From Anastrepha obliqua (taxonomy: Eukaryota; Arthropoda; Insecta; Diptera; Tephritidae), in assembly GCF_027943255.1 (NCBI RefSeq), contig NC_072893.1:92139784-92203783 (forward strand): DNA of 64,000 nucleotides. The letters are read 5' to 3'. Made by a program: the position numbers and the translations under genes. The notes under the pieces are model-generated. The model saw only the letters and a list, made by a program, of their open reading frames with translations. It had not been told where the DNA came from and did not search any database. Of the stretch, positions 22,201-34,350 are shown in pieces (position 1 is the stretch's first letter; each line of letters starts with the position of its first letter).

Positions 22201-22955
22201 TTAAACCGCTGCGCTTTGTTGTACCGTGAAAAGTAAAAACTATGATTTTTGATTGAATGTATGAAAAACTATATGCATTTATTAATTGAATAATGGAAAC
22301 ATATTGCAATGCTCGCAGGGAGACAATTTTTTCTGTTTATAGTTACAAATAATGTTGGTGCGATTGGTGGTCTATCCAATATGTGAGCATTCAACATACG
22401 TTGTTTTACCCTCGAAAAGGATGAGCAGCTAACTGCAATTGTTTAGCATAACAACAACAAGCATCGGATGGTACTTCGATTTCCAGGCAGTGGTACATCT
22501 ACCACTTAATATTTAACAGGAGTGGTATCTCGACTGTAATGACACCTATCGCCTAATTTATGAACCGAATCGGATTGTAACTACACTTTTTAAAAATCTC
22601 CCGTAAGTAGAATAGGATCTAGGAAAAACAAATGCTTTGATTTCAAATATCAGATATAATCGAGAAAAATTCCAACCTTTTAAGTGGTTGAAAGAATAGT
22701 AAAAGGGCTTTTAAAATATTCGAGATCATCTTTAAAAGTTCATTTGTTGAGATAGATTGATGTTGTATCGATCTGGAAGGTCATTCATCAACACTCGCTT
22801 TCACCGTAACCGCGGATGACAACTGCGATGCAATTCATCATCACATTTATTTCAAAATTGGTAAAGCTTATTCGATTCTCCTAGTATACTTTTAAATTGG
22901 TCCATTACTAGACTCCATTATTTTTTTTTTCTAGACTAAGGGTATTTCAAAAGAA
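22201..22955. other. Gene-free stretch
   Basis: No recognisable gene, RNA or transposon end. There is a short CAACAACAAGC run near 22450. Confidence 0.35.
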
Positions 22956-22959
22956 AAGG

Positions 22960-23510
22960 TCTTTTAAAATAAAACATGTACAAATTTAAATTCCTTCAGG
23001 TTTCACTATTTTTTAGTCAAAATATTATTCTTCACAATTATATGTGGAAAATTCCATTCCATTCAATTAAATGCCTACCATGAACATGTCTACATCATGT
23101 AAAATTCGTCAAAGGAAGAGGGCTGCAATATACGCTTCCACGGCTGCTATGACCTCATCATTCGATAAAAAACGCCTTCCACGCATGAATTTCTTTAGGT
23201 CTGGAATCAGATGGAAGTCGCTAGGAACCGAATCTGGTGAATACTGTGAATGCTCCAACAATTCGAACTTTAATTCATGGATTTTAGCCTTTGTCAAAAT
23301 GCTCTTGGGACACGATGCAATGCCCTGATCAAAAATATTTTTTTTCGTTTGCAAATTGGGTCTTTTTCTCGAATTTTTTCTTTCAGCTGGCCTAAAAGGT
23401 TACAATAATTTATTGTTTTACCAGTTTGCAAGTAATTCACAAACAAACTTTCTTTCGCATCCCAAAAAACTGATGCTGACGCGTTTTTGGCCGATTTCTC
23501 GAACACGAAA
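22960..23510 (-). pseudogene. Mariner transposase fragment
   Basis: Read on the minus strand, an upstream frame (23506-23294) carries ASVFWDAKESLFVNYLQTGK and QLKEKIREKDP. A shifted frame (23354-23109) carries IHELKFELLEH, YSPDSVPSDFHLIPDLKKF and SNDEVIAAVEAY. This is the C-terminal half of a mariner DDE transposase. The third catalytic aspartate region (PSDFH) is present, but the HQDNAP motif with the second aspartate is corrupted to DQGIAS, and a frameshift separates the halves. No terminal repeats were located. Plus-strand frames over this interval are shadows. Confidence 0.85.
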
Positions 23511-23554
23511 TCGTTTCGGAGCCGAAGAACCAGGTTCAGAGGTTCTTTAGCCTC

Positions 23555-23745
23555 TTATTTCAATTCGGGCGGCAGAGAGAACGTAGGTTCGAATCTCAGT
23601 GAAACACCAAAATTAAGAAAAAGTTTTTTCTAATAGCGGTCGCACCTCGGCAAGCAAAGGCAAACCTCTGGGTGTACTTCTGCGATGAAACAGTTTCTCA
23701 TAAACAATATATACCGTTCGGAGTCGGCTTGAAACTGTAGAAAAA
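23555..23745 (+). repeat. SINE copy with B box, truncated 3' end
   Basis: A B-box-like GGTTCGAATCTCAG at about 23589 is followed by TTTTTTCTAATAGCGGTCGC, CCTCGGCAAGCAAAGGCAAA, TTCTGCGATGAAACAG and CCGTTCGGAGTCGGCTTGAA. The copy stops near AACTGTAG, before the CACACCACAAAT block. Confidence 0.75.
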
Positions 23746-25639
23746 AAAATTTGGTCAGTATCAACGCCATCTCTTATCAAACCGCAAAACTTATTGAACA
23801 ACCTAGTACATACAATGCATACCGGAGTATCGGACTTGGAATATCTAACTAGTTTAAGAATGTTGTTTAAAAGGCTAGGTAGACTCTTACACGCAGAAGT
23901 CATTAAAAACAGTACAGCATTCATGTATTTCTTTCATCCATCTCTACAACACACTTAATAGCCTTTACAGTAGTATCGCATACATACATATGTATATTCC
24001 GATTTGAAACTCCAATTAAGGCCCAATATAGATTTTGCAGTGTATAATTTTAGGAACACCCTATAAAAATTCTCCATTTTCTAACAAAGGTGTGTGAGTC
24101 TATGATCCCAACCGAATATTGATATACGCCAATTAGTACACAACAAATGACTACCTAACATACATACGTACAAGCATATACATACATATGTACATATAGG
24201 CATTAAAATAATTCATTTGTGTTTGTACCTCAACAATTACGAAATTATTTACACAAAGGATAAACATGAGCAACTGAAGCTCTCTGATTATGCGGCCGCA
24301 GCCGATGCCTCGGCGCTCGTTGTTGCTGTGCAATGCCTGCATCAGACCACCCAACCGCCACCCATTCGTTACAGTGTCAATTGTGTAGCAGCTACGGAAC
24401 GGGTGCAAGGACGAACAGCTGAAAGAAACAAAAAAATGTATGCTTCCTTTTGACCGGAATTAAGACTGAAATGAGCTGCAAATGTTAATTCTGCATGCGT
24501 TCGAAATATATGTACATATGTATGTATATATTTTATGTAAGTGCTCAAATGCCTGGGAGAAGCTGTTGAAGCAATTGGCAGTGGCTAAATAATTGTGCCA
24601 AATGAGTGAATAGTAGGACGTGGTACAGGTAGTGAGTGCACCAACTGCTGCTATGAAAACGGAGTTGGAGCTATGCTGGGGCTTTTGCTCACAAAGAGCG
24701 CGGTTTTAGGGGCCACTGGAAGTTCTTGGTTATTATTATATTTATACAGTTTGTCAACAAAGTGTATTTACAAGATCGTTTTGTTTGGCAAATAAATTGC
24801 TCATTTACTAAAATTTAATTTTATAAATTTAATTATAATTACTTACGGCCTTTGGAATTACATGGTCAGCGAAAAATCAAGAATGCATTTATACGATTGC
24901 TTTTGTTGCCTTTGCAATTTCTTCAAAAGCAAAAACTGTAAGTGCAAGTAAATAGTGTTATTAAAATATTATTACAATCTACGTTTCATTCAAATGTAAG
25001 CCGAAACGAATCGAACTCAGAGCAAGTAATTTGTACGAAACGACATTAACGGCGGTTGCTTAAAAGTCAATTGGCTTTATAACTGTCTGGATGTCTAGGT
25101 CACACAAATAATTTTTCTCTATTTTGACAGCTAATATGTGTTTTAATTTGTCTTCTGAGCATATTCTTGTATAAACTCAAGGTTAGGTTTTAGGCTACAA
25201 AGATTTCTATAATTGAGTTGTCGCCATTGCCATTAGGTTTGCCCGCGTTCTCTGTATCTGCTAATTATTCAACTGCAAGTTCGGCAAGAATAATCAGCGA
25301 TTCGACCTTAAAGATTAATTTATATATATCTACATACATATGTGTCTAAAATACAAGATTAGGCAGATGGGAGTGGAATTTTGCCATAATTTAATTTTAG
25401 ATGAGTTATAGGAGAGAAATGAGCTAAAGAAAAATTAAAAGTTAGGTTCGGCTTATATAAGCATTGTGGAGATGAAATAAGAATTATTTTAATGTATCTT
25501 TAAGATAAGCATTTTGAGAATAATTTTGGCCTGATACAGTTTTAGATGGGCACTGAGCTTAGAGAAAGCATTAATGAGATGAAATTTAAACCAAACTCCG
25601 ACATTGCGTCAACTCAACAACTTATTCTGTCAAATTCAT
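23746..25639. other. Gene-free stretch
   Basis: CATACATACGTACAAGC-type microsatellites lie near 24155-24195 and 24510-24530. The opposed frames at 24151-24453 have no recognisable domain. Otherwise AT-rich without transposon ends. Confidence 0.35.
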
Positions 25640-25915
25640 TGGGAATTGAGTATCAGAACCGCGATAGGCGCAAACGTTTGTATTTTTCAAACCAGAAGAG
25701 AAAAATCGCAAATGGTGAGTAAATACGCGCAAACTACTATCGCTGGTGAACTGAAGGCAAGAATGATACAAGATTGTGCCTACCAAAAAGACGTTACGCC
25801 ACACCGGTGCAGCTGCGTGAGAGAAATGAAAGAAAATGCGAGCGACAATGCAAGAAGAAGAAGAAATAACAAACAATACGGATAAATTGTACAAGTGTGA
25901 CGTCACGCACACAGC
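25640..25915 (+). repeat. Dispersed GACGTCA-containing repeat, copy 1
   Basis: The block ACAAGATTGTGCC, then GACGTTACGCCACACCGGTG, AAAATGCGAGC and AATTGTACAAGTGTGACGTCA aligns in order with the minus strand of 52905-52745. The earlier phrase GCGCAAACGTTTGTATTTTTC resembles 26240-26275 and the minus strand of 52700-52680. Opposed frames over it (25604-25885 plus, 25622-26023 minus) are not conserved in the other copies. Confidence 0.5.
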
Positions 25916-26204
25916 GACTCTGTGAGAGCGGAAGAGAAGAATGGTAGAATTTAAGATGCCGCCCGAAATGATTTCAGTACAGCGAATACAAACAAAACTA
26001 AGAGGAATGGTAAGCGGAAGCAAGTGGCACCGGAAAAATACAAGAAATTATACACATACACATGCACTTTCTTGCCTCAGTTATTGTTATAAATTTATTA
26101 CTTAGCACTTCATTTTTATTATTTTGTTTAATTTAAAAATCACAATATTCACCAAGTCATTCGGTGAATATTCAGAAACAAGTAAGTTTGGTACTGACTG
26201 AATG

Positions 26205-26300
26205 CACTGACGTCATCGGTTGTCAAAATCGTATGCGGAATAGCGGTACGAGATGGGCGCCACGTTTGTATTCGGTACATTGTGACCTGCACCCTCAAGA
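26205..26300 (+). repeat. Dispersed repeat fragment with AATAGCGGTACGAG motif
   Basis: AATAGCGGTACGAGATGGGC and the following TTTGTATTCGGTACATTGTGA match the minus strand around 52730-52675 (AATAGCGGTACGAGCTGGGC). A GACGTCA site precedes it, as in the other copies. Non-coding. Confidence 0.45.
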
Positions 26301-28106
26301 TTTTTCTCAGTAAGAAATAATTAAAAAAAAAAAAAAAACTCTACAGAAAAACGGTTTGATTATTATATACTAGAATAACTGTCCAATCAAAAATCGTTAA
26401 ATAAATTCAACTGTTAAAATTTGTAGGCTATCTCTGATGAATTTTTGCCGCAGAGAGCAGATGGAGAGTTGAAGTTTATTAAAAATTCCATGGAGGAAGC
26501 GCAATTAGAAGTTTTAAATTCTGTTTAACTAATGTTCGCGAACATAACGCCCATATGGTTAAAAGATATGTGCGTTTTATAATTGTAGAGAAGTTATGGA
26601 CAACCCTCACAGATCTCGAAAATGAATCCAATAAAAAATAAAAAAAAAAAACGTAAAACTACGTTTGGCTTTGTAGCATTGTTTTTTAACAAACTGTATG
26701 TATCCGTATATTTTTCTTTTCTTTTTCGCCGCTACCGTGAGAGGTTTGAGTAGCACTTGAAGAGCGTTTTTAATTGAACCTGAGCAATTAGCGTGCAATT
26801 TATTTCAGCACTGCCAAAACGAGTGTGGGGATTTCGTAGTAGCGCCAGTATAGCAAACTTCTGCTTGCCGCATGCCACATGACATGGTTGTATGTACACA
26901 TATACATACATGACTGACTAGCGGCGTATGCAATGTTGGTGGTTGAATTTCCAGAAATTCAATTTAATGAAATTTCTAATGCAACACAACGCGACAATGA
27001 CAATGCACATACACACATACATACACATGTATATTCCGGCTTTTATACGATTGTGAATATGGATGCGCTGCCCGACGTCTCTTTAGCTGAGTGCTGTGAA
27101 GATTTTATGTTGCCGCCACGTGTTTATCCATCAAAACGCACTTTTGTAGAATTAATTTTAAATGCAGGAATCCGTAGTGGCATGCAACATTGTGTGGCAA
27201 GGTCTTCTTGGTTGTTGCTTCATTGGCAGCATTAAAGCTTTCTAAATGATTACCACTCGCTGGATGAGTGCTCAATAATGTGGGTGAAGAGCAGCAGCTT
27301 CTTTTCACATTAAAACCTGCCTGTATATGAGTATTGTCCTTGGTGGGGGGGTTACTACGCTCAGGCAACCAGCGCTGTTTCTGTGCATTACTCAAACTCG
27401 CATGTTTAATTATAATTGGAAAGCATGCAGCAAAGAAAGCAAAGCAACTAAGAAACAAAAAAACAACAACATGAAAACAAAGTGTGGTTCAAAAGGACCA
27501 CGAACATAGGGTGGTTGTGAGCCTTCTATAATATTCACATATATGTGTGTTGCTGTAACCTTCTGCCCTCTAATCATTAAAATGGTTAATTGAGTGCTTA
27601 GCTCACACACACACATACAGGTATATATATTATGCGCGTACACATTCATGTTTCCTATAAAAAGCAAATAACTGAGTGGCCAATTTAGTATTGGATTAAT
27701 TATTTTAATTGAAATCTTTATTATTTTACAAATAATTGATGCTTAGATAATGATTACAGCCGTAACTTTAGCTAATTTAAAAAAAAAAAAACCAAGTTGC
27801 AAAGCAATTACCAAGTCTAAAAGCTTGTCGATTGAGATCGTGTGTGAGTTGTCCTTCAAGGTGCCGGCAAAACCTCTTGGTTGGCTTCTACCAGCACAAG
27901 CCGCTTGATTTTCTTTTTATCGATAAATCCTGTTTTCTGAAAGGACGCAAGATGTGCCAAAACAGGCGAGCATAAGAAGGCAGTAGACGTTGACACTCTT
28001 TGGATTGTCGAGGGTTTTTGATTATCGTGAAGCCATTGATGGTTTTCAGTATTATTGAGAGTATTTGACAGTTTGGTAATTTGCATTTTTTACTGGCGTA
28101 CGCCAC
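26301..28106. other. Gene-free stretch
   Basis: The plus frame at 26933-27235 begins in an ATG and crosses a CACATACACACATACATACA microsatellite; no family motif was found. The overlapping minus frames at 27105-27667 are equally featureless. Nothing else was recognised. Confidence 0.35.
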
Positions 28107-28310
28107 CGCTACTTTATTTTCGGCAAATTTGACAATTGAATGACGTCAGTACAGAAAATAAACAATTATGTGTATGTACGCACAGATGTATGTGTGCCCG
28201 ATTTGTTTTATAATCCACTCACTTTCGCTTATTCCTCCTCTTATTTTTACTTGTTTATTCTCTGTTCACGTTATGACACTTTGAAGGGCGAAATTTGCAT
28301 TCTATAATTT
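28107..28310 (+). repeat. Dispersed non-coding repeat, copy 2 (partner at 47-270)
   Basis: It shares CGCTACTTTATTTTCGGC-like, TTTGACAATTGAATGACGTCA, CCACTCACTTTCG and TTGTTTATTCTCTG blocks in order with 47-270. Frames differ between the copies, so it is non-coding. Confidence 0.55.
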
Positions 28311-28553
28311 TTGCCACCTTATCTGCTTGTTCTTACTCTAATTGGTTTAAATGCCGAATTCCAATAATTTGGAGTACCTTTATTTAATGTAACAAAATGT
28401 GTTTGCACGCCAGCAGTCCGAAATGTTGTAACCAGTCTAGTCATATAATAATTGAATTTATAACTGGCTAGATAAAGCGACCTATACAAATATGATTTTA
28501 TATTTGAAGAAAAATTAGTTAATAATTAAATTAATTAGTTACAAATTAATAGA

Positions 28554-28760
28554 GGTCCAGACCTGTCCCCTCCGGACTTCTTCTTGTTCCCGCACCTGAA
28601 AAGAAAGCTGAAGGGGAGGCGTTTCGACTCAATCCAAAAAACTGTGACAGCCGAATTGAACGCGATTCCGGCGGATGAGTTTAAAAAATGTTTCCTGCAG
28701 TGGAAGGACCGCTACCAGCGGTGTATTGACGCTCAAGGGTCCTATTTTGAAGAATATTAG
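28554..28760 (+). pseudogene. Mariner transposase C-terminal fragment, 69 codons ending in TAG
   Basis: The plus frame reads GPDLSPPDFFLFPHLKRKL, then RRFDSIQKTV, ADEFKKCFLQWKDRYQRCI and ends DAQGSYFEEY and a stop at 28758-28760. This is the tail of a mariner DDE transposase, with the third catalytic aspartate in SPPDFF. It lacks any upstream portion: the preceding DNA is AT-rich and unrelated. It is a different lineage from the 22960-23510 fragment. Confidence 0.88.
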
Positions 28761-31700
28761 TTCTATTATATACATGTAACTATCGATTGGCTCGCGCTTA
28801 AAACGCGGACTTTCGTGGAAAAATTGTTTATAACGATTTGTCCCTGTTGTGTAATGCTCTTGGAATCGTTAAATCAAATAACATTGTCTTAACATTTGAT
28901 TTCCCTACATAAGTGATATTTTTAAAGTTTTTCTTGTCTGGCTCATCATTTTCGGTTTTTGACGGCTATCATCTATAGAATGCATAATCGGATGGTCCTT
29001 GAGATACGTTTTAACTTCGGTTGTTGTTGGTATTGTATCAATACAAGTACGATGAATGTAATTGGAGGCACATTCCTTGGAACTGCCACTACATCTCTAC
29101 GGTACCAGGAATTGTTACTCCGAAGCCAGGCTGTTACTATCCGTAGCGGTTTGTCATTACTTCGTTTACAATTGTTGTCTCACAGCAGATAAGAGAAGTA
29201 TCACTTCCTTAACCTAAAAATTCTGCAAATCTGTCCGGTTGATCATCATTTTCGTCCTAGTGCTCATATAGCAATATACCATTTAATGAATGAATTGCTT
29301 CTTCTGCAATGGCAGTGCGGATCGCGGCCATTCTCTCCATGTATTTTTCGTAATAGTGCAACATTTAGCTATTCGATTTTTACTTCTGTCTGTCTACGGA
29401 TCCAAGTTGAGCGTTTTTTAAATCGAGTTCATTTATAGGAATAATGAGATAACCATTTATGTAGGAAGTAGTTATAGAGAAAATATCTTTGTCAATAGTA
29501 ATTTTTTTCCTGTAAGAACAGGAAGAACATTACAAATTTGATGCCATCTGGCAGCAATCGAAAGCCATTTGCACTGAGTATTTCCATAGCACGAGTATGT
29601 GACCGATCGTCCAATCTGCAGCAATGGTGACGCAATTTTGTTTGGCAAATATAGAGGCGAGCAGCTAAAAAATTCCTACCACGCCAAATGAATCCCTTTA
29701 TTTAGTATGTTCTTGACTTTGCTGGCTCGAATAATGAAGAAATATTTTGGAACCCTATTATAACGTGAGGACAGCCCCAAATGGAAACAGAGTGGAGCTG
29801 AAAATAAAGAGGAAAAGTTAATTGAAGTTATATTTGCTTACTTTGTGACTGCTTTTGAATGATCTTTCGTTAAACAGTTATTTCATTTAATTAAATTTCT
29901 GCGTCTCATTTTTCTGCTTAATTGTCTTACTTGAGTGCGATAACTTGTAATCTCGAAACAGCCGAAAAAAGCAAAAAAACACGAGGAGATGCAGCTTTTA
30001 CGAATATACATTGCTTCTTCACCAACGCATCAAGACAAAATCTTAAAAATGTCAAAAATAAAAAATGATATTCTGTCAACTCATTCATTAGTTCATGATA
30101 GCCATTTAAGACCGTAATCATTATTGTATTGCATTTGGTAAAAAATGGACCACAAAGTGCGTCAACACTTTCAACGAAGCTGCCATCCTATTTACCACAA
30201 GCATCAATACAATACTAGCAAGTAGCCACACGGTAGCCCGGGGAATCAAAATCGCACAGCCCGCGTATGGAAGCATGCAACACAGTTGCGTTTTATTTTT
30301 AACTTTTTTTCGTTTTCAACCATGAAGAATTTTTGGAAGAAAAAGATTTAGAAGCACCATTCGCCTTCCGAGAGAAGGGTGCATGTTTGAAAAATGAGCG
30401 CTTACGCACAAACGAAAGGGGTTACATATCTGTCAAAATGTAACCGCCACTTTTCTGCTACCACCGCCACGGCCAAATAATGTTTTGTTTCCGATATGAT
30501 TTTGCTCTCTTCGTGCTACCTTCCGTGTCATTGCCTTTCACTATGCTTGTTGTAAGACTATTTATCATTTAATTAAAAATGTTCACCCTTTTCTTGTTTT
30601 AATTTCAAACAGAGCAATGTCCGACCACACCTTTTTATTCGATACCTACATATAATAATGTGGTAGGCTGCACAGGATGCTGTGTGGTGTGAACACCAAT
30701 GTACGAAGTATCCTTTGCTTTAAAAACATATACTAATATTTTTTACCTGTGACAAACCCTACTAACACTTAACGGTTGGACATTTAGCTATAATAGTTGT
30801 TATGCCGCTATGTACTTTCTCATGAATATGTATTCCTTTGCTCCACCTACTTGCTGAGAGTGTTAATTGACCGCCCACAAAGGTTAAATATCACACTGCA
30901 TGAGTTGGCTTCACAAAACATGTCGTTGCTTTTACGGCGAACAACTCACATCAATATGCAGGGGAGTGGCAATATTTGTAAGTATATATTGTAAGTAGAT
31001 ATTTTAATTAAAAAATATTATACTATACATGGTTTTGTTTTGTTCTATTTTTTCTAAATCGTAATATCTAATCAAACTCGCCTTCGTCAACAGAATGTGA
31101 CGAAAATGGCCAACTGTTAAGCCTAACAGTCACATTACAGTTGTTTGCATATATTTTTCTGTGGAGAGAATTACTGTTAGAGCACGTGTTTCTTTACTCT
31201 GGCGTTCATCCGCGCTCACACTGGAATGAATCAGCTGTTCTGTATGAGATTGTATTTCCATAAACAATTCATAGCTAGCATGTAGAGTGATAGTTGGGTT
31301 CGAAAACAAAACTTTACTGGAGGGATGCTTTCTACGAGGAATTTTCTAATTTTGAAGTGCAGAATCTAAAAATAACTTATATAGTAGGAAAACCATAACT
31401 CTCTAACAATAATTTGAATATTGATTTTATGTTTAATTTTTTTATTGTGAAATCCTTTAAATGAGTTTTTAAGTATACATATTTTTTAATACCTATTAAT
31501 AGATATTAAGTTGTATATGCAAAATTAGATCTTTAATTAGATTAAAAGATTTATAATTCTTCATATAAAGATTTCCATCACTCAATATATTTTTTTACTT
31601 AGTAAAAAAGCAAAATTTATGATAATTAATTTTGCGTCATTTATGCGTATTAAATTAAAAATTAAAAAAACTAAATATAAAAAAATTGTAACTTTTAAAA

Positions 31701-31974
31701 ATTAATTACAATGTTTAATTATTATTTGTGGTTGTAATAATATGTACATATGCATGAGTGTTTGTTCGTAGCAATTATCTCATTGTAAAGTTTTTTTTTA
31801 ATTTCTCTGCAAAGCAGCACCTTCGCAGCCGAGCGTTTATCTTTGATCCTGGATTCGATTCCAATTGTAACAAGAAACATAAAATAATAGAAAAGTTTGT
31901 TTATACTCGTATAAGTTTTTATCACTTAACAATTGGCATCTTAAGAAGCGAAAGAAGTTAGCGAAACAGCAGAT
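28761..31974. other. Gene-free stretch
   Basis: Over 3 kb without a recognisable gene. The plus frame at 28959-29192 and the minus frame at 29927-30121 show no domain. AT-rich tracts dominate 31320-31740. No transposon ends or tRNA-like heads were found. Confidence 0.35.
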
Positions 31975-32210
31975 GCAGTGTTTTAGAGCCAATCCTACCG
32001 AACACAACACACCAAATATCTTGGCGACTATTTCTTTGAAGGCCTGGGAAATTTGCAGAATGTCTCACTGGAGGGACTAGTTACCTTCTTAAAAAGATCT
32101 AAGTGGTTTAAGCACCTTAGTTGGGCGATGGAAATCAAATGCAGGTGTCACAATGGGCCTTAGGGCCACCGAGTGTCTTGTCTTTGGATAACCTAACCTA
32201 ACCTAATGTT
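31975..32210 (+). mobile_element. Non-LTR retrotransposon (LINE) 3' end with CCTAA tail
   Basis: The plus frame reads KYLGDYFFEGLGNLQNVSLE, then GLVTFLKRSKWF and ends HNGP and a stop, which resembles the C-terminal end of insect R1/jockey-type ORF2 proteins. A short 3' UTR is followed at about 32192-32207 by three CCTAA units, a simple tail like those at LINE 3' ends. The reverse transcriptase is missing, so this is a 5'-truncated copy. The class assignment is by resemblance only. Confidence 0.6.
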
Positions 32211-33011
32211 GCATTTACATTCATTGGCAATACCAGCTTATAATACGCGTTTAGTGCTGGGGAGAGCCTTCAGTTCCGCTTGGCTACCACTGCACATGTA
32301 AATTTTTTTGCTCACGCAGATGTTCTTGAAGACATAAGCCATGACCCTAATTATTGCAAACATTTCTACACCTCTCTAGGGAATACGAAAGTTTGACGTT
32401 ATCTTACTCAACGAATATCCCTGCTTGAAAGATTCTGAAGCATTGCCCACTTAGTTCTGTTGGCGCAAGCCATTGGTTCCTGTCTTGTGTTACCATAATA
32501 AACTTTCTAAGTAACTTAAGTCTCAGTGCCCAAAGTCAGGAGGCGTGGCAAAATTCTGTATTTACTTATTGAATTTTATACACCTTCTTCTTTGATTGAA
32601 GAACTTTTTTTTCGCGATCTTGATGTTCTTTTAATTCTTTTGCAAAGTTGCCGGGATTTAAGAGCCCTTAAAGAGCTTAAAGGGAAGTTATAATGCCATG
32701 TTTCTATTCGCATTTCGAAGTTACAAGTTCGAAATCGGATGGTTTATTTGGATTTCACTGTTGTGTTATTTATTTTACTTGAGATCTAGATACAGTCTAG
32801 TTCACTTAATTAAAGGCAATCATTTTTATGGAATAGAAGCAACCGTATTTGATCTAATATCCAAAGGTTTTCTGATACTTCAAGTACTTTCCTCGAAAAT
32901 AAATATTTCGCAGCAGTAAAACTTCAACAGCTGTAATATTGAGCTTGATTTCACTTCACTGGGTTCACTTGAATAGAGACACTTAGCTTGCGTTTTTTGT
33001 AAGCATTCACT
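32211..33011. other. Gene-free stretch
   Basis: No gene, repeat or RNA recognised. The plus frame at 32698-32919 is AT-rich and hydrophobic, without a known motif. Confidence 0.35.
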
Positions 33012-33360
33012 GTGTTCGGTCGAAAACTTCTTAGATCTAATAAAATAGGAATGCTGAAAGGTTTAATAGATCGCGTGAAAGGATCAACCGCTATCTTGGC
33101 CACAGAGGGACTATCGAATCGTCAAGTGACGAAAAAGATTGGTCGAACTCGTAATGATGTGGTTGTGGATGTAGAAACAAGATATCTCCTATGGTAAGAA
33201 CTACAAAGGCAGAACTGCGATTGTTTCGACACCAAAGAAATCGGTAAGATCATTGGAATTGCATCAAATTCCGTCCTTTCAACAGCACAAATTACAGAGA
33301 TGGCAAATTTTGCAGCCAGCAAAGCCAGCGTTCGAAGGACTTTTATTATACGAATATTGA
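33012..33360 (+). pseudogene. Tc1-like transposase N-terminal (helix-turn-helix) fragment
   Basis: The frame reads ILATEGLSNRQVTKKIGRTR, a paired-like helix-turn-helix of Tc1/Tc3 transposases. After a stop, a shifted frame gives KEIGKIIGIASNSVLSTAQI, resembling the second DNA-binding helix region. No catalytic core follows and no ends were seen. Frameshifts and stops show it is dead. Confidence 0.6.
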
Positions 33361-34350
33361 TTGAATAGCCCCTCTAAATTTTTATAATGAAATCGCTTAT
33401 GAGAATCAATCTAACTAGGACTAAAATGTAATGCCGCGAAATTGACAATTTATTTTGTTGAAATAAACAAAAAATTCTAAATTAGAAAATGAATCCGTAC
33501 ATCCCATTTCCACTAAAATAACTCCTCTTAAAGTCATCTACCTGTGTATCCCCAACTACTGCAATATATATCTTTGTATATAAATAGGTGAGTGTGCTTG
33601 TATACCTGTGCTCATCAAGGACGACACTGTCCAATAGCGTATCAGATACGAATATGTCCACAAACAAAAAAGAACACTTATAAAAATAAAAACAACAAAA
33701 TCAAAATAAAAGCAATAACATAGAAAATCCAAGGACAAAACTGAAAAAAAACCACAAAAAAACCACACACCGGAATGTGCGCAAAAGCTACCTACACTAA
33801 CAACAACGATAGCTGTCCCGAAAACAACCCCACTGAAGAGCGTGGCAAGTAGTTGAGTGGAGCTGAGAATAGAAATCATATAGGTATGTAAAAGCTAGCA
33901 AGTGAAGGAGAGAGCATGTGAGCAAGCGGGCGCCAACAGTAGGTGCCTAGAAATGGTTTGGTGGAGCAACAGTGGAGAGAACTTGAATGGATATGTTTGC
34001 GTGTATTTATGTATGTAGGTGAAGTTAAAGAGTGTAATGAAAAAGCCGGTCTCACCGCCACCACAACAATAACCTCTGGGCGAGAGAACAACAGATATGG
34101 AAAGTCCCAGTTGGGCTGGCCAAACAATACGGTAGCGATATCAAATTCTCTCTTGCACATTTGTGTGTTGTTCGCTGGAAATTTGAAAAGTGCGCAAGGC
34201 AAAGGGGTGGACCAAATGTACAACAATAACAGAGGCATCAACAAGAGTCAGCAACCACCAAGCGACTATGCATATATGAGTACTTGTAACAACTAAAACA
34301 ACAACAACAACAAGCAAGCATATCAACAACAGAGACAGCGACAAATTCCT
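33361..34350. other. Gene-free stretch upstream of the A-rich leader candidate
   Basis: It contains A-rich DNA with AAAACAACAAAATC runs near 33690-33770. The opposed frames at 33876-34515 show no domain; the plus frame at 33943-34296 is open for 117 codons but is rich in simple triplets. It may be promoter-proximal DNA for the leader at 34351-36150. Confidence 0.3.

Noticed and set aside
26933..27235. 100-codon plus frame beginning MLVVEFPEIQFNE
   Set aside because: It crosses a CACATACA microsatellite and has no recognisable family motif; no splice or transcript evidence from sequence alone.
32192..32207. CCTAA units as a relict telomere
   Set aside because: Only three units at the 3' end of a LINE-like reading frame; a retroelement tail explains them better.
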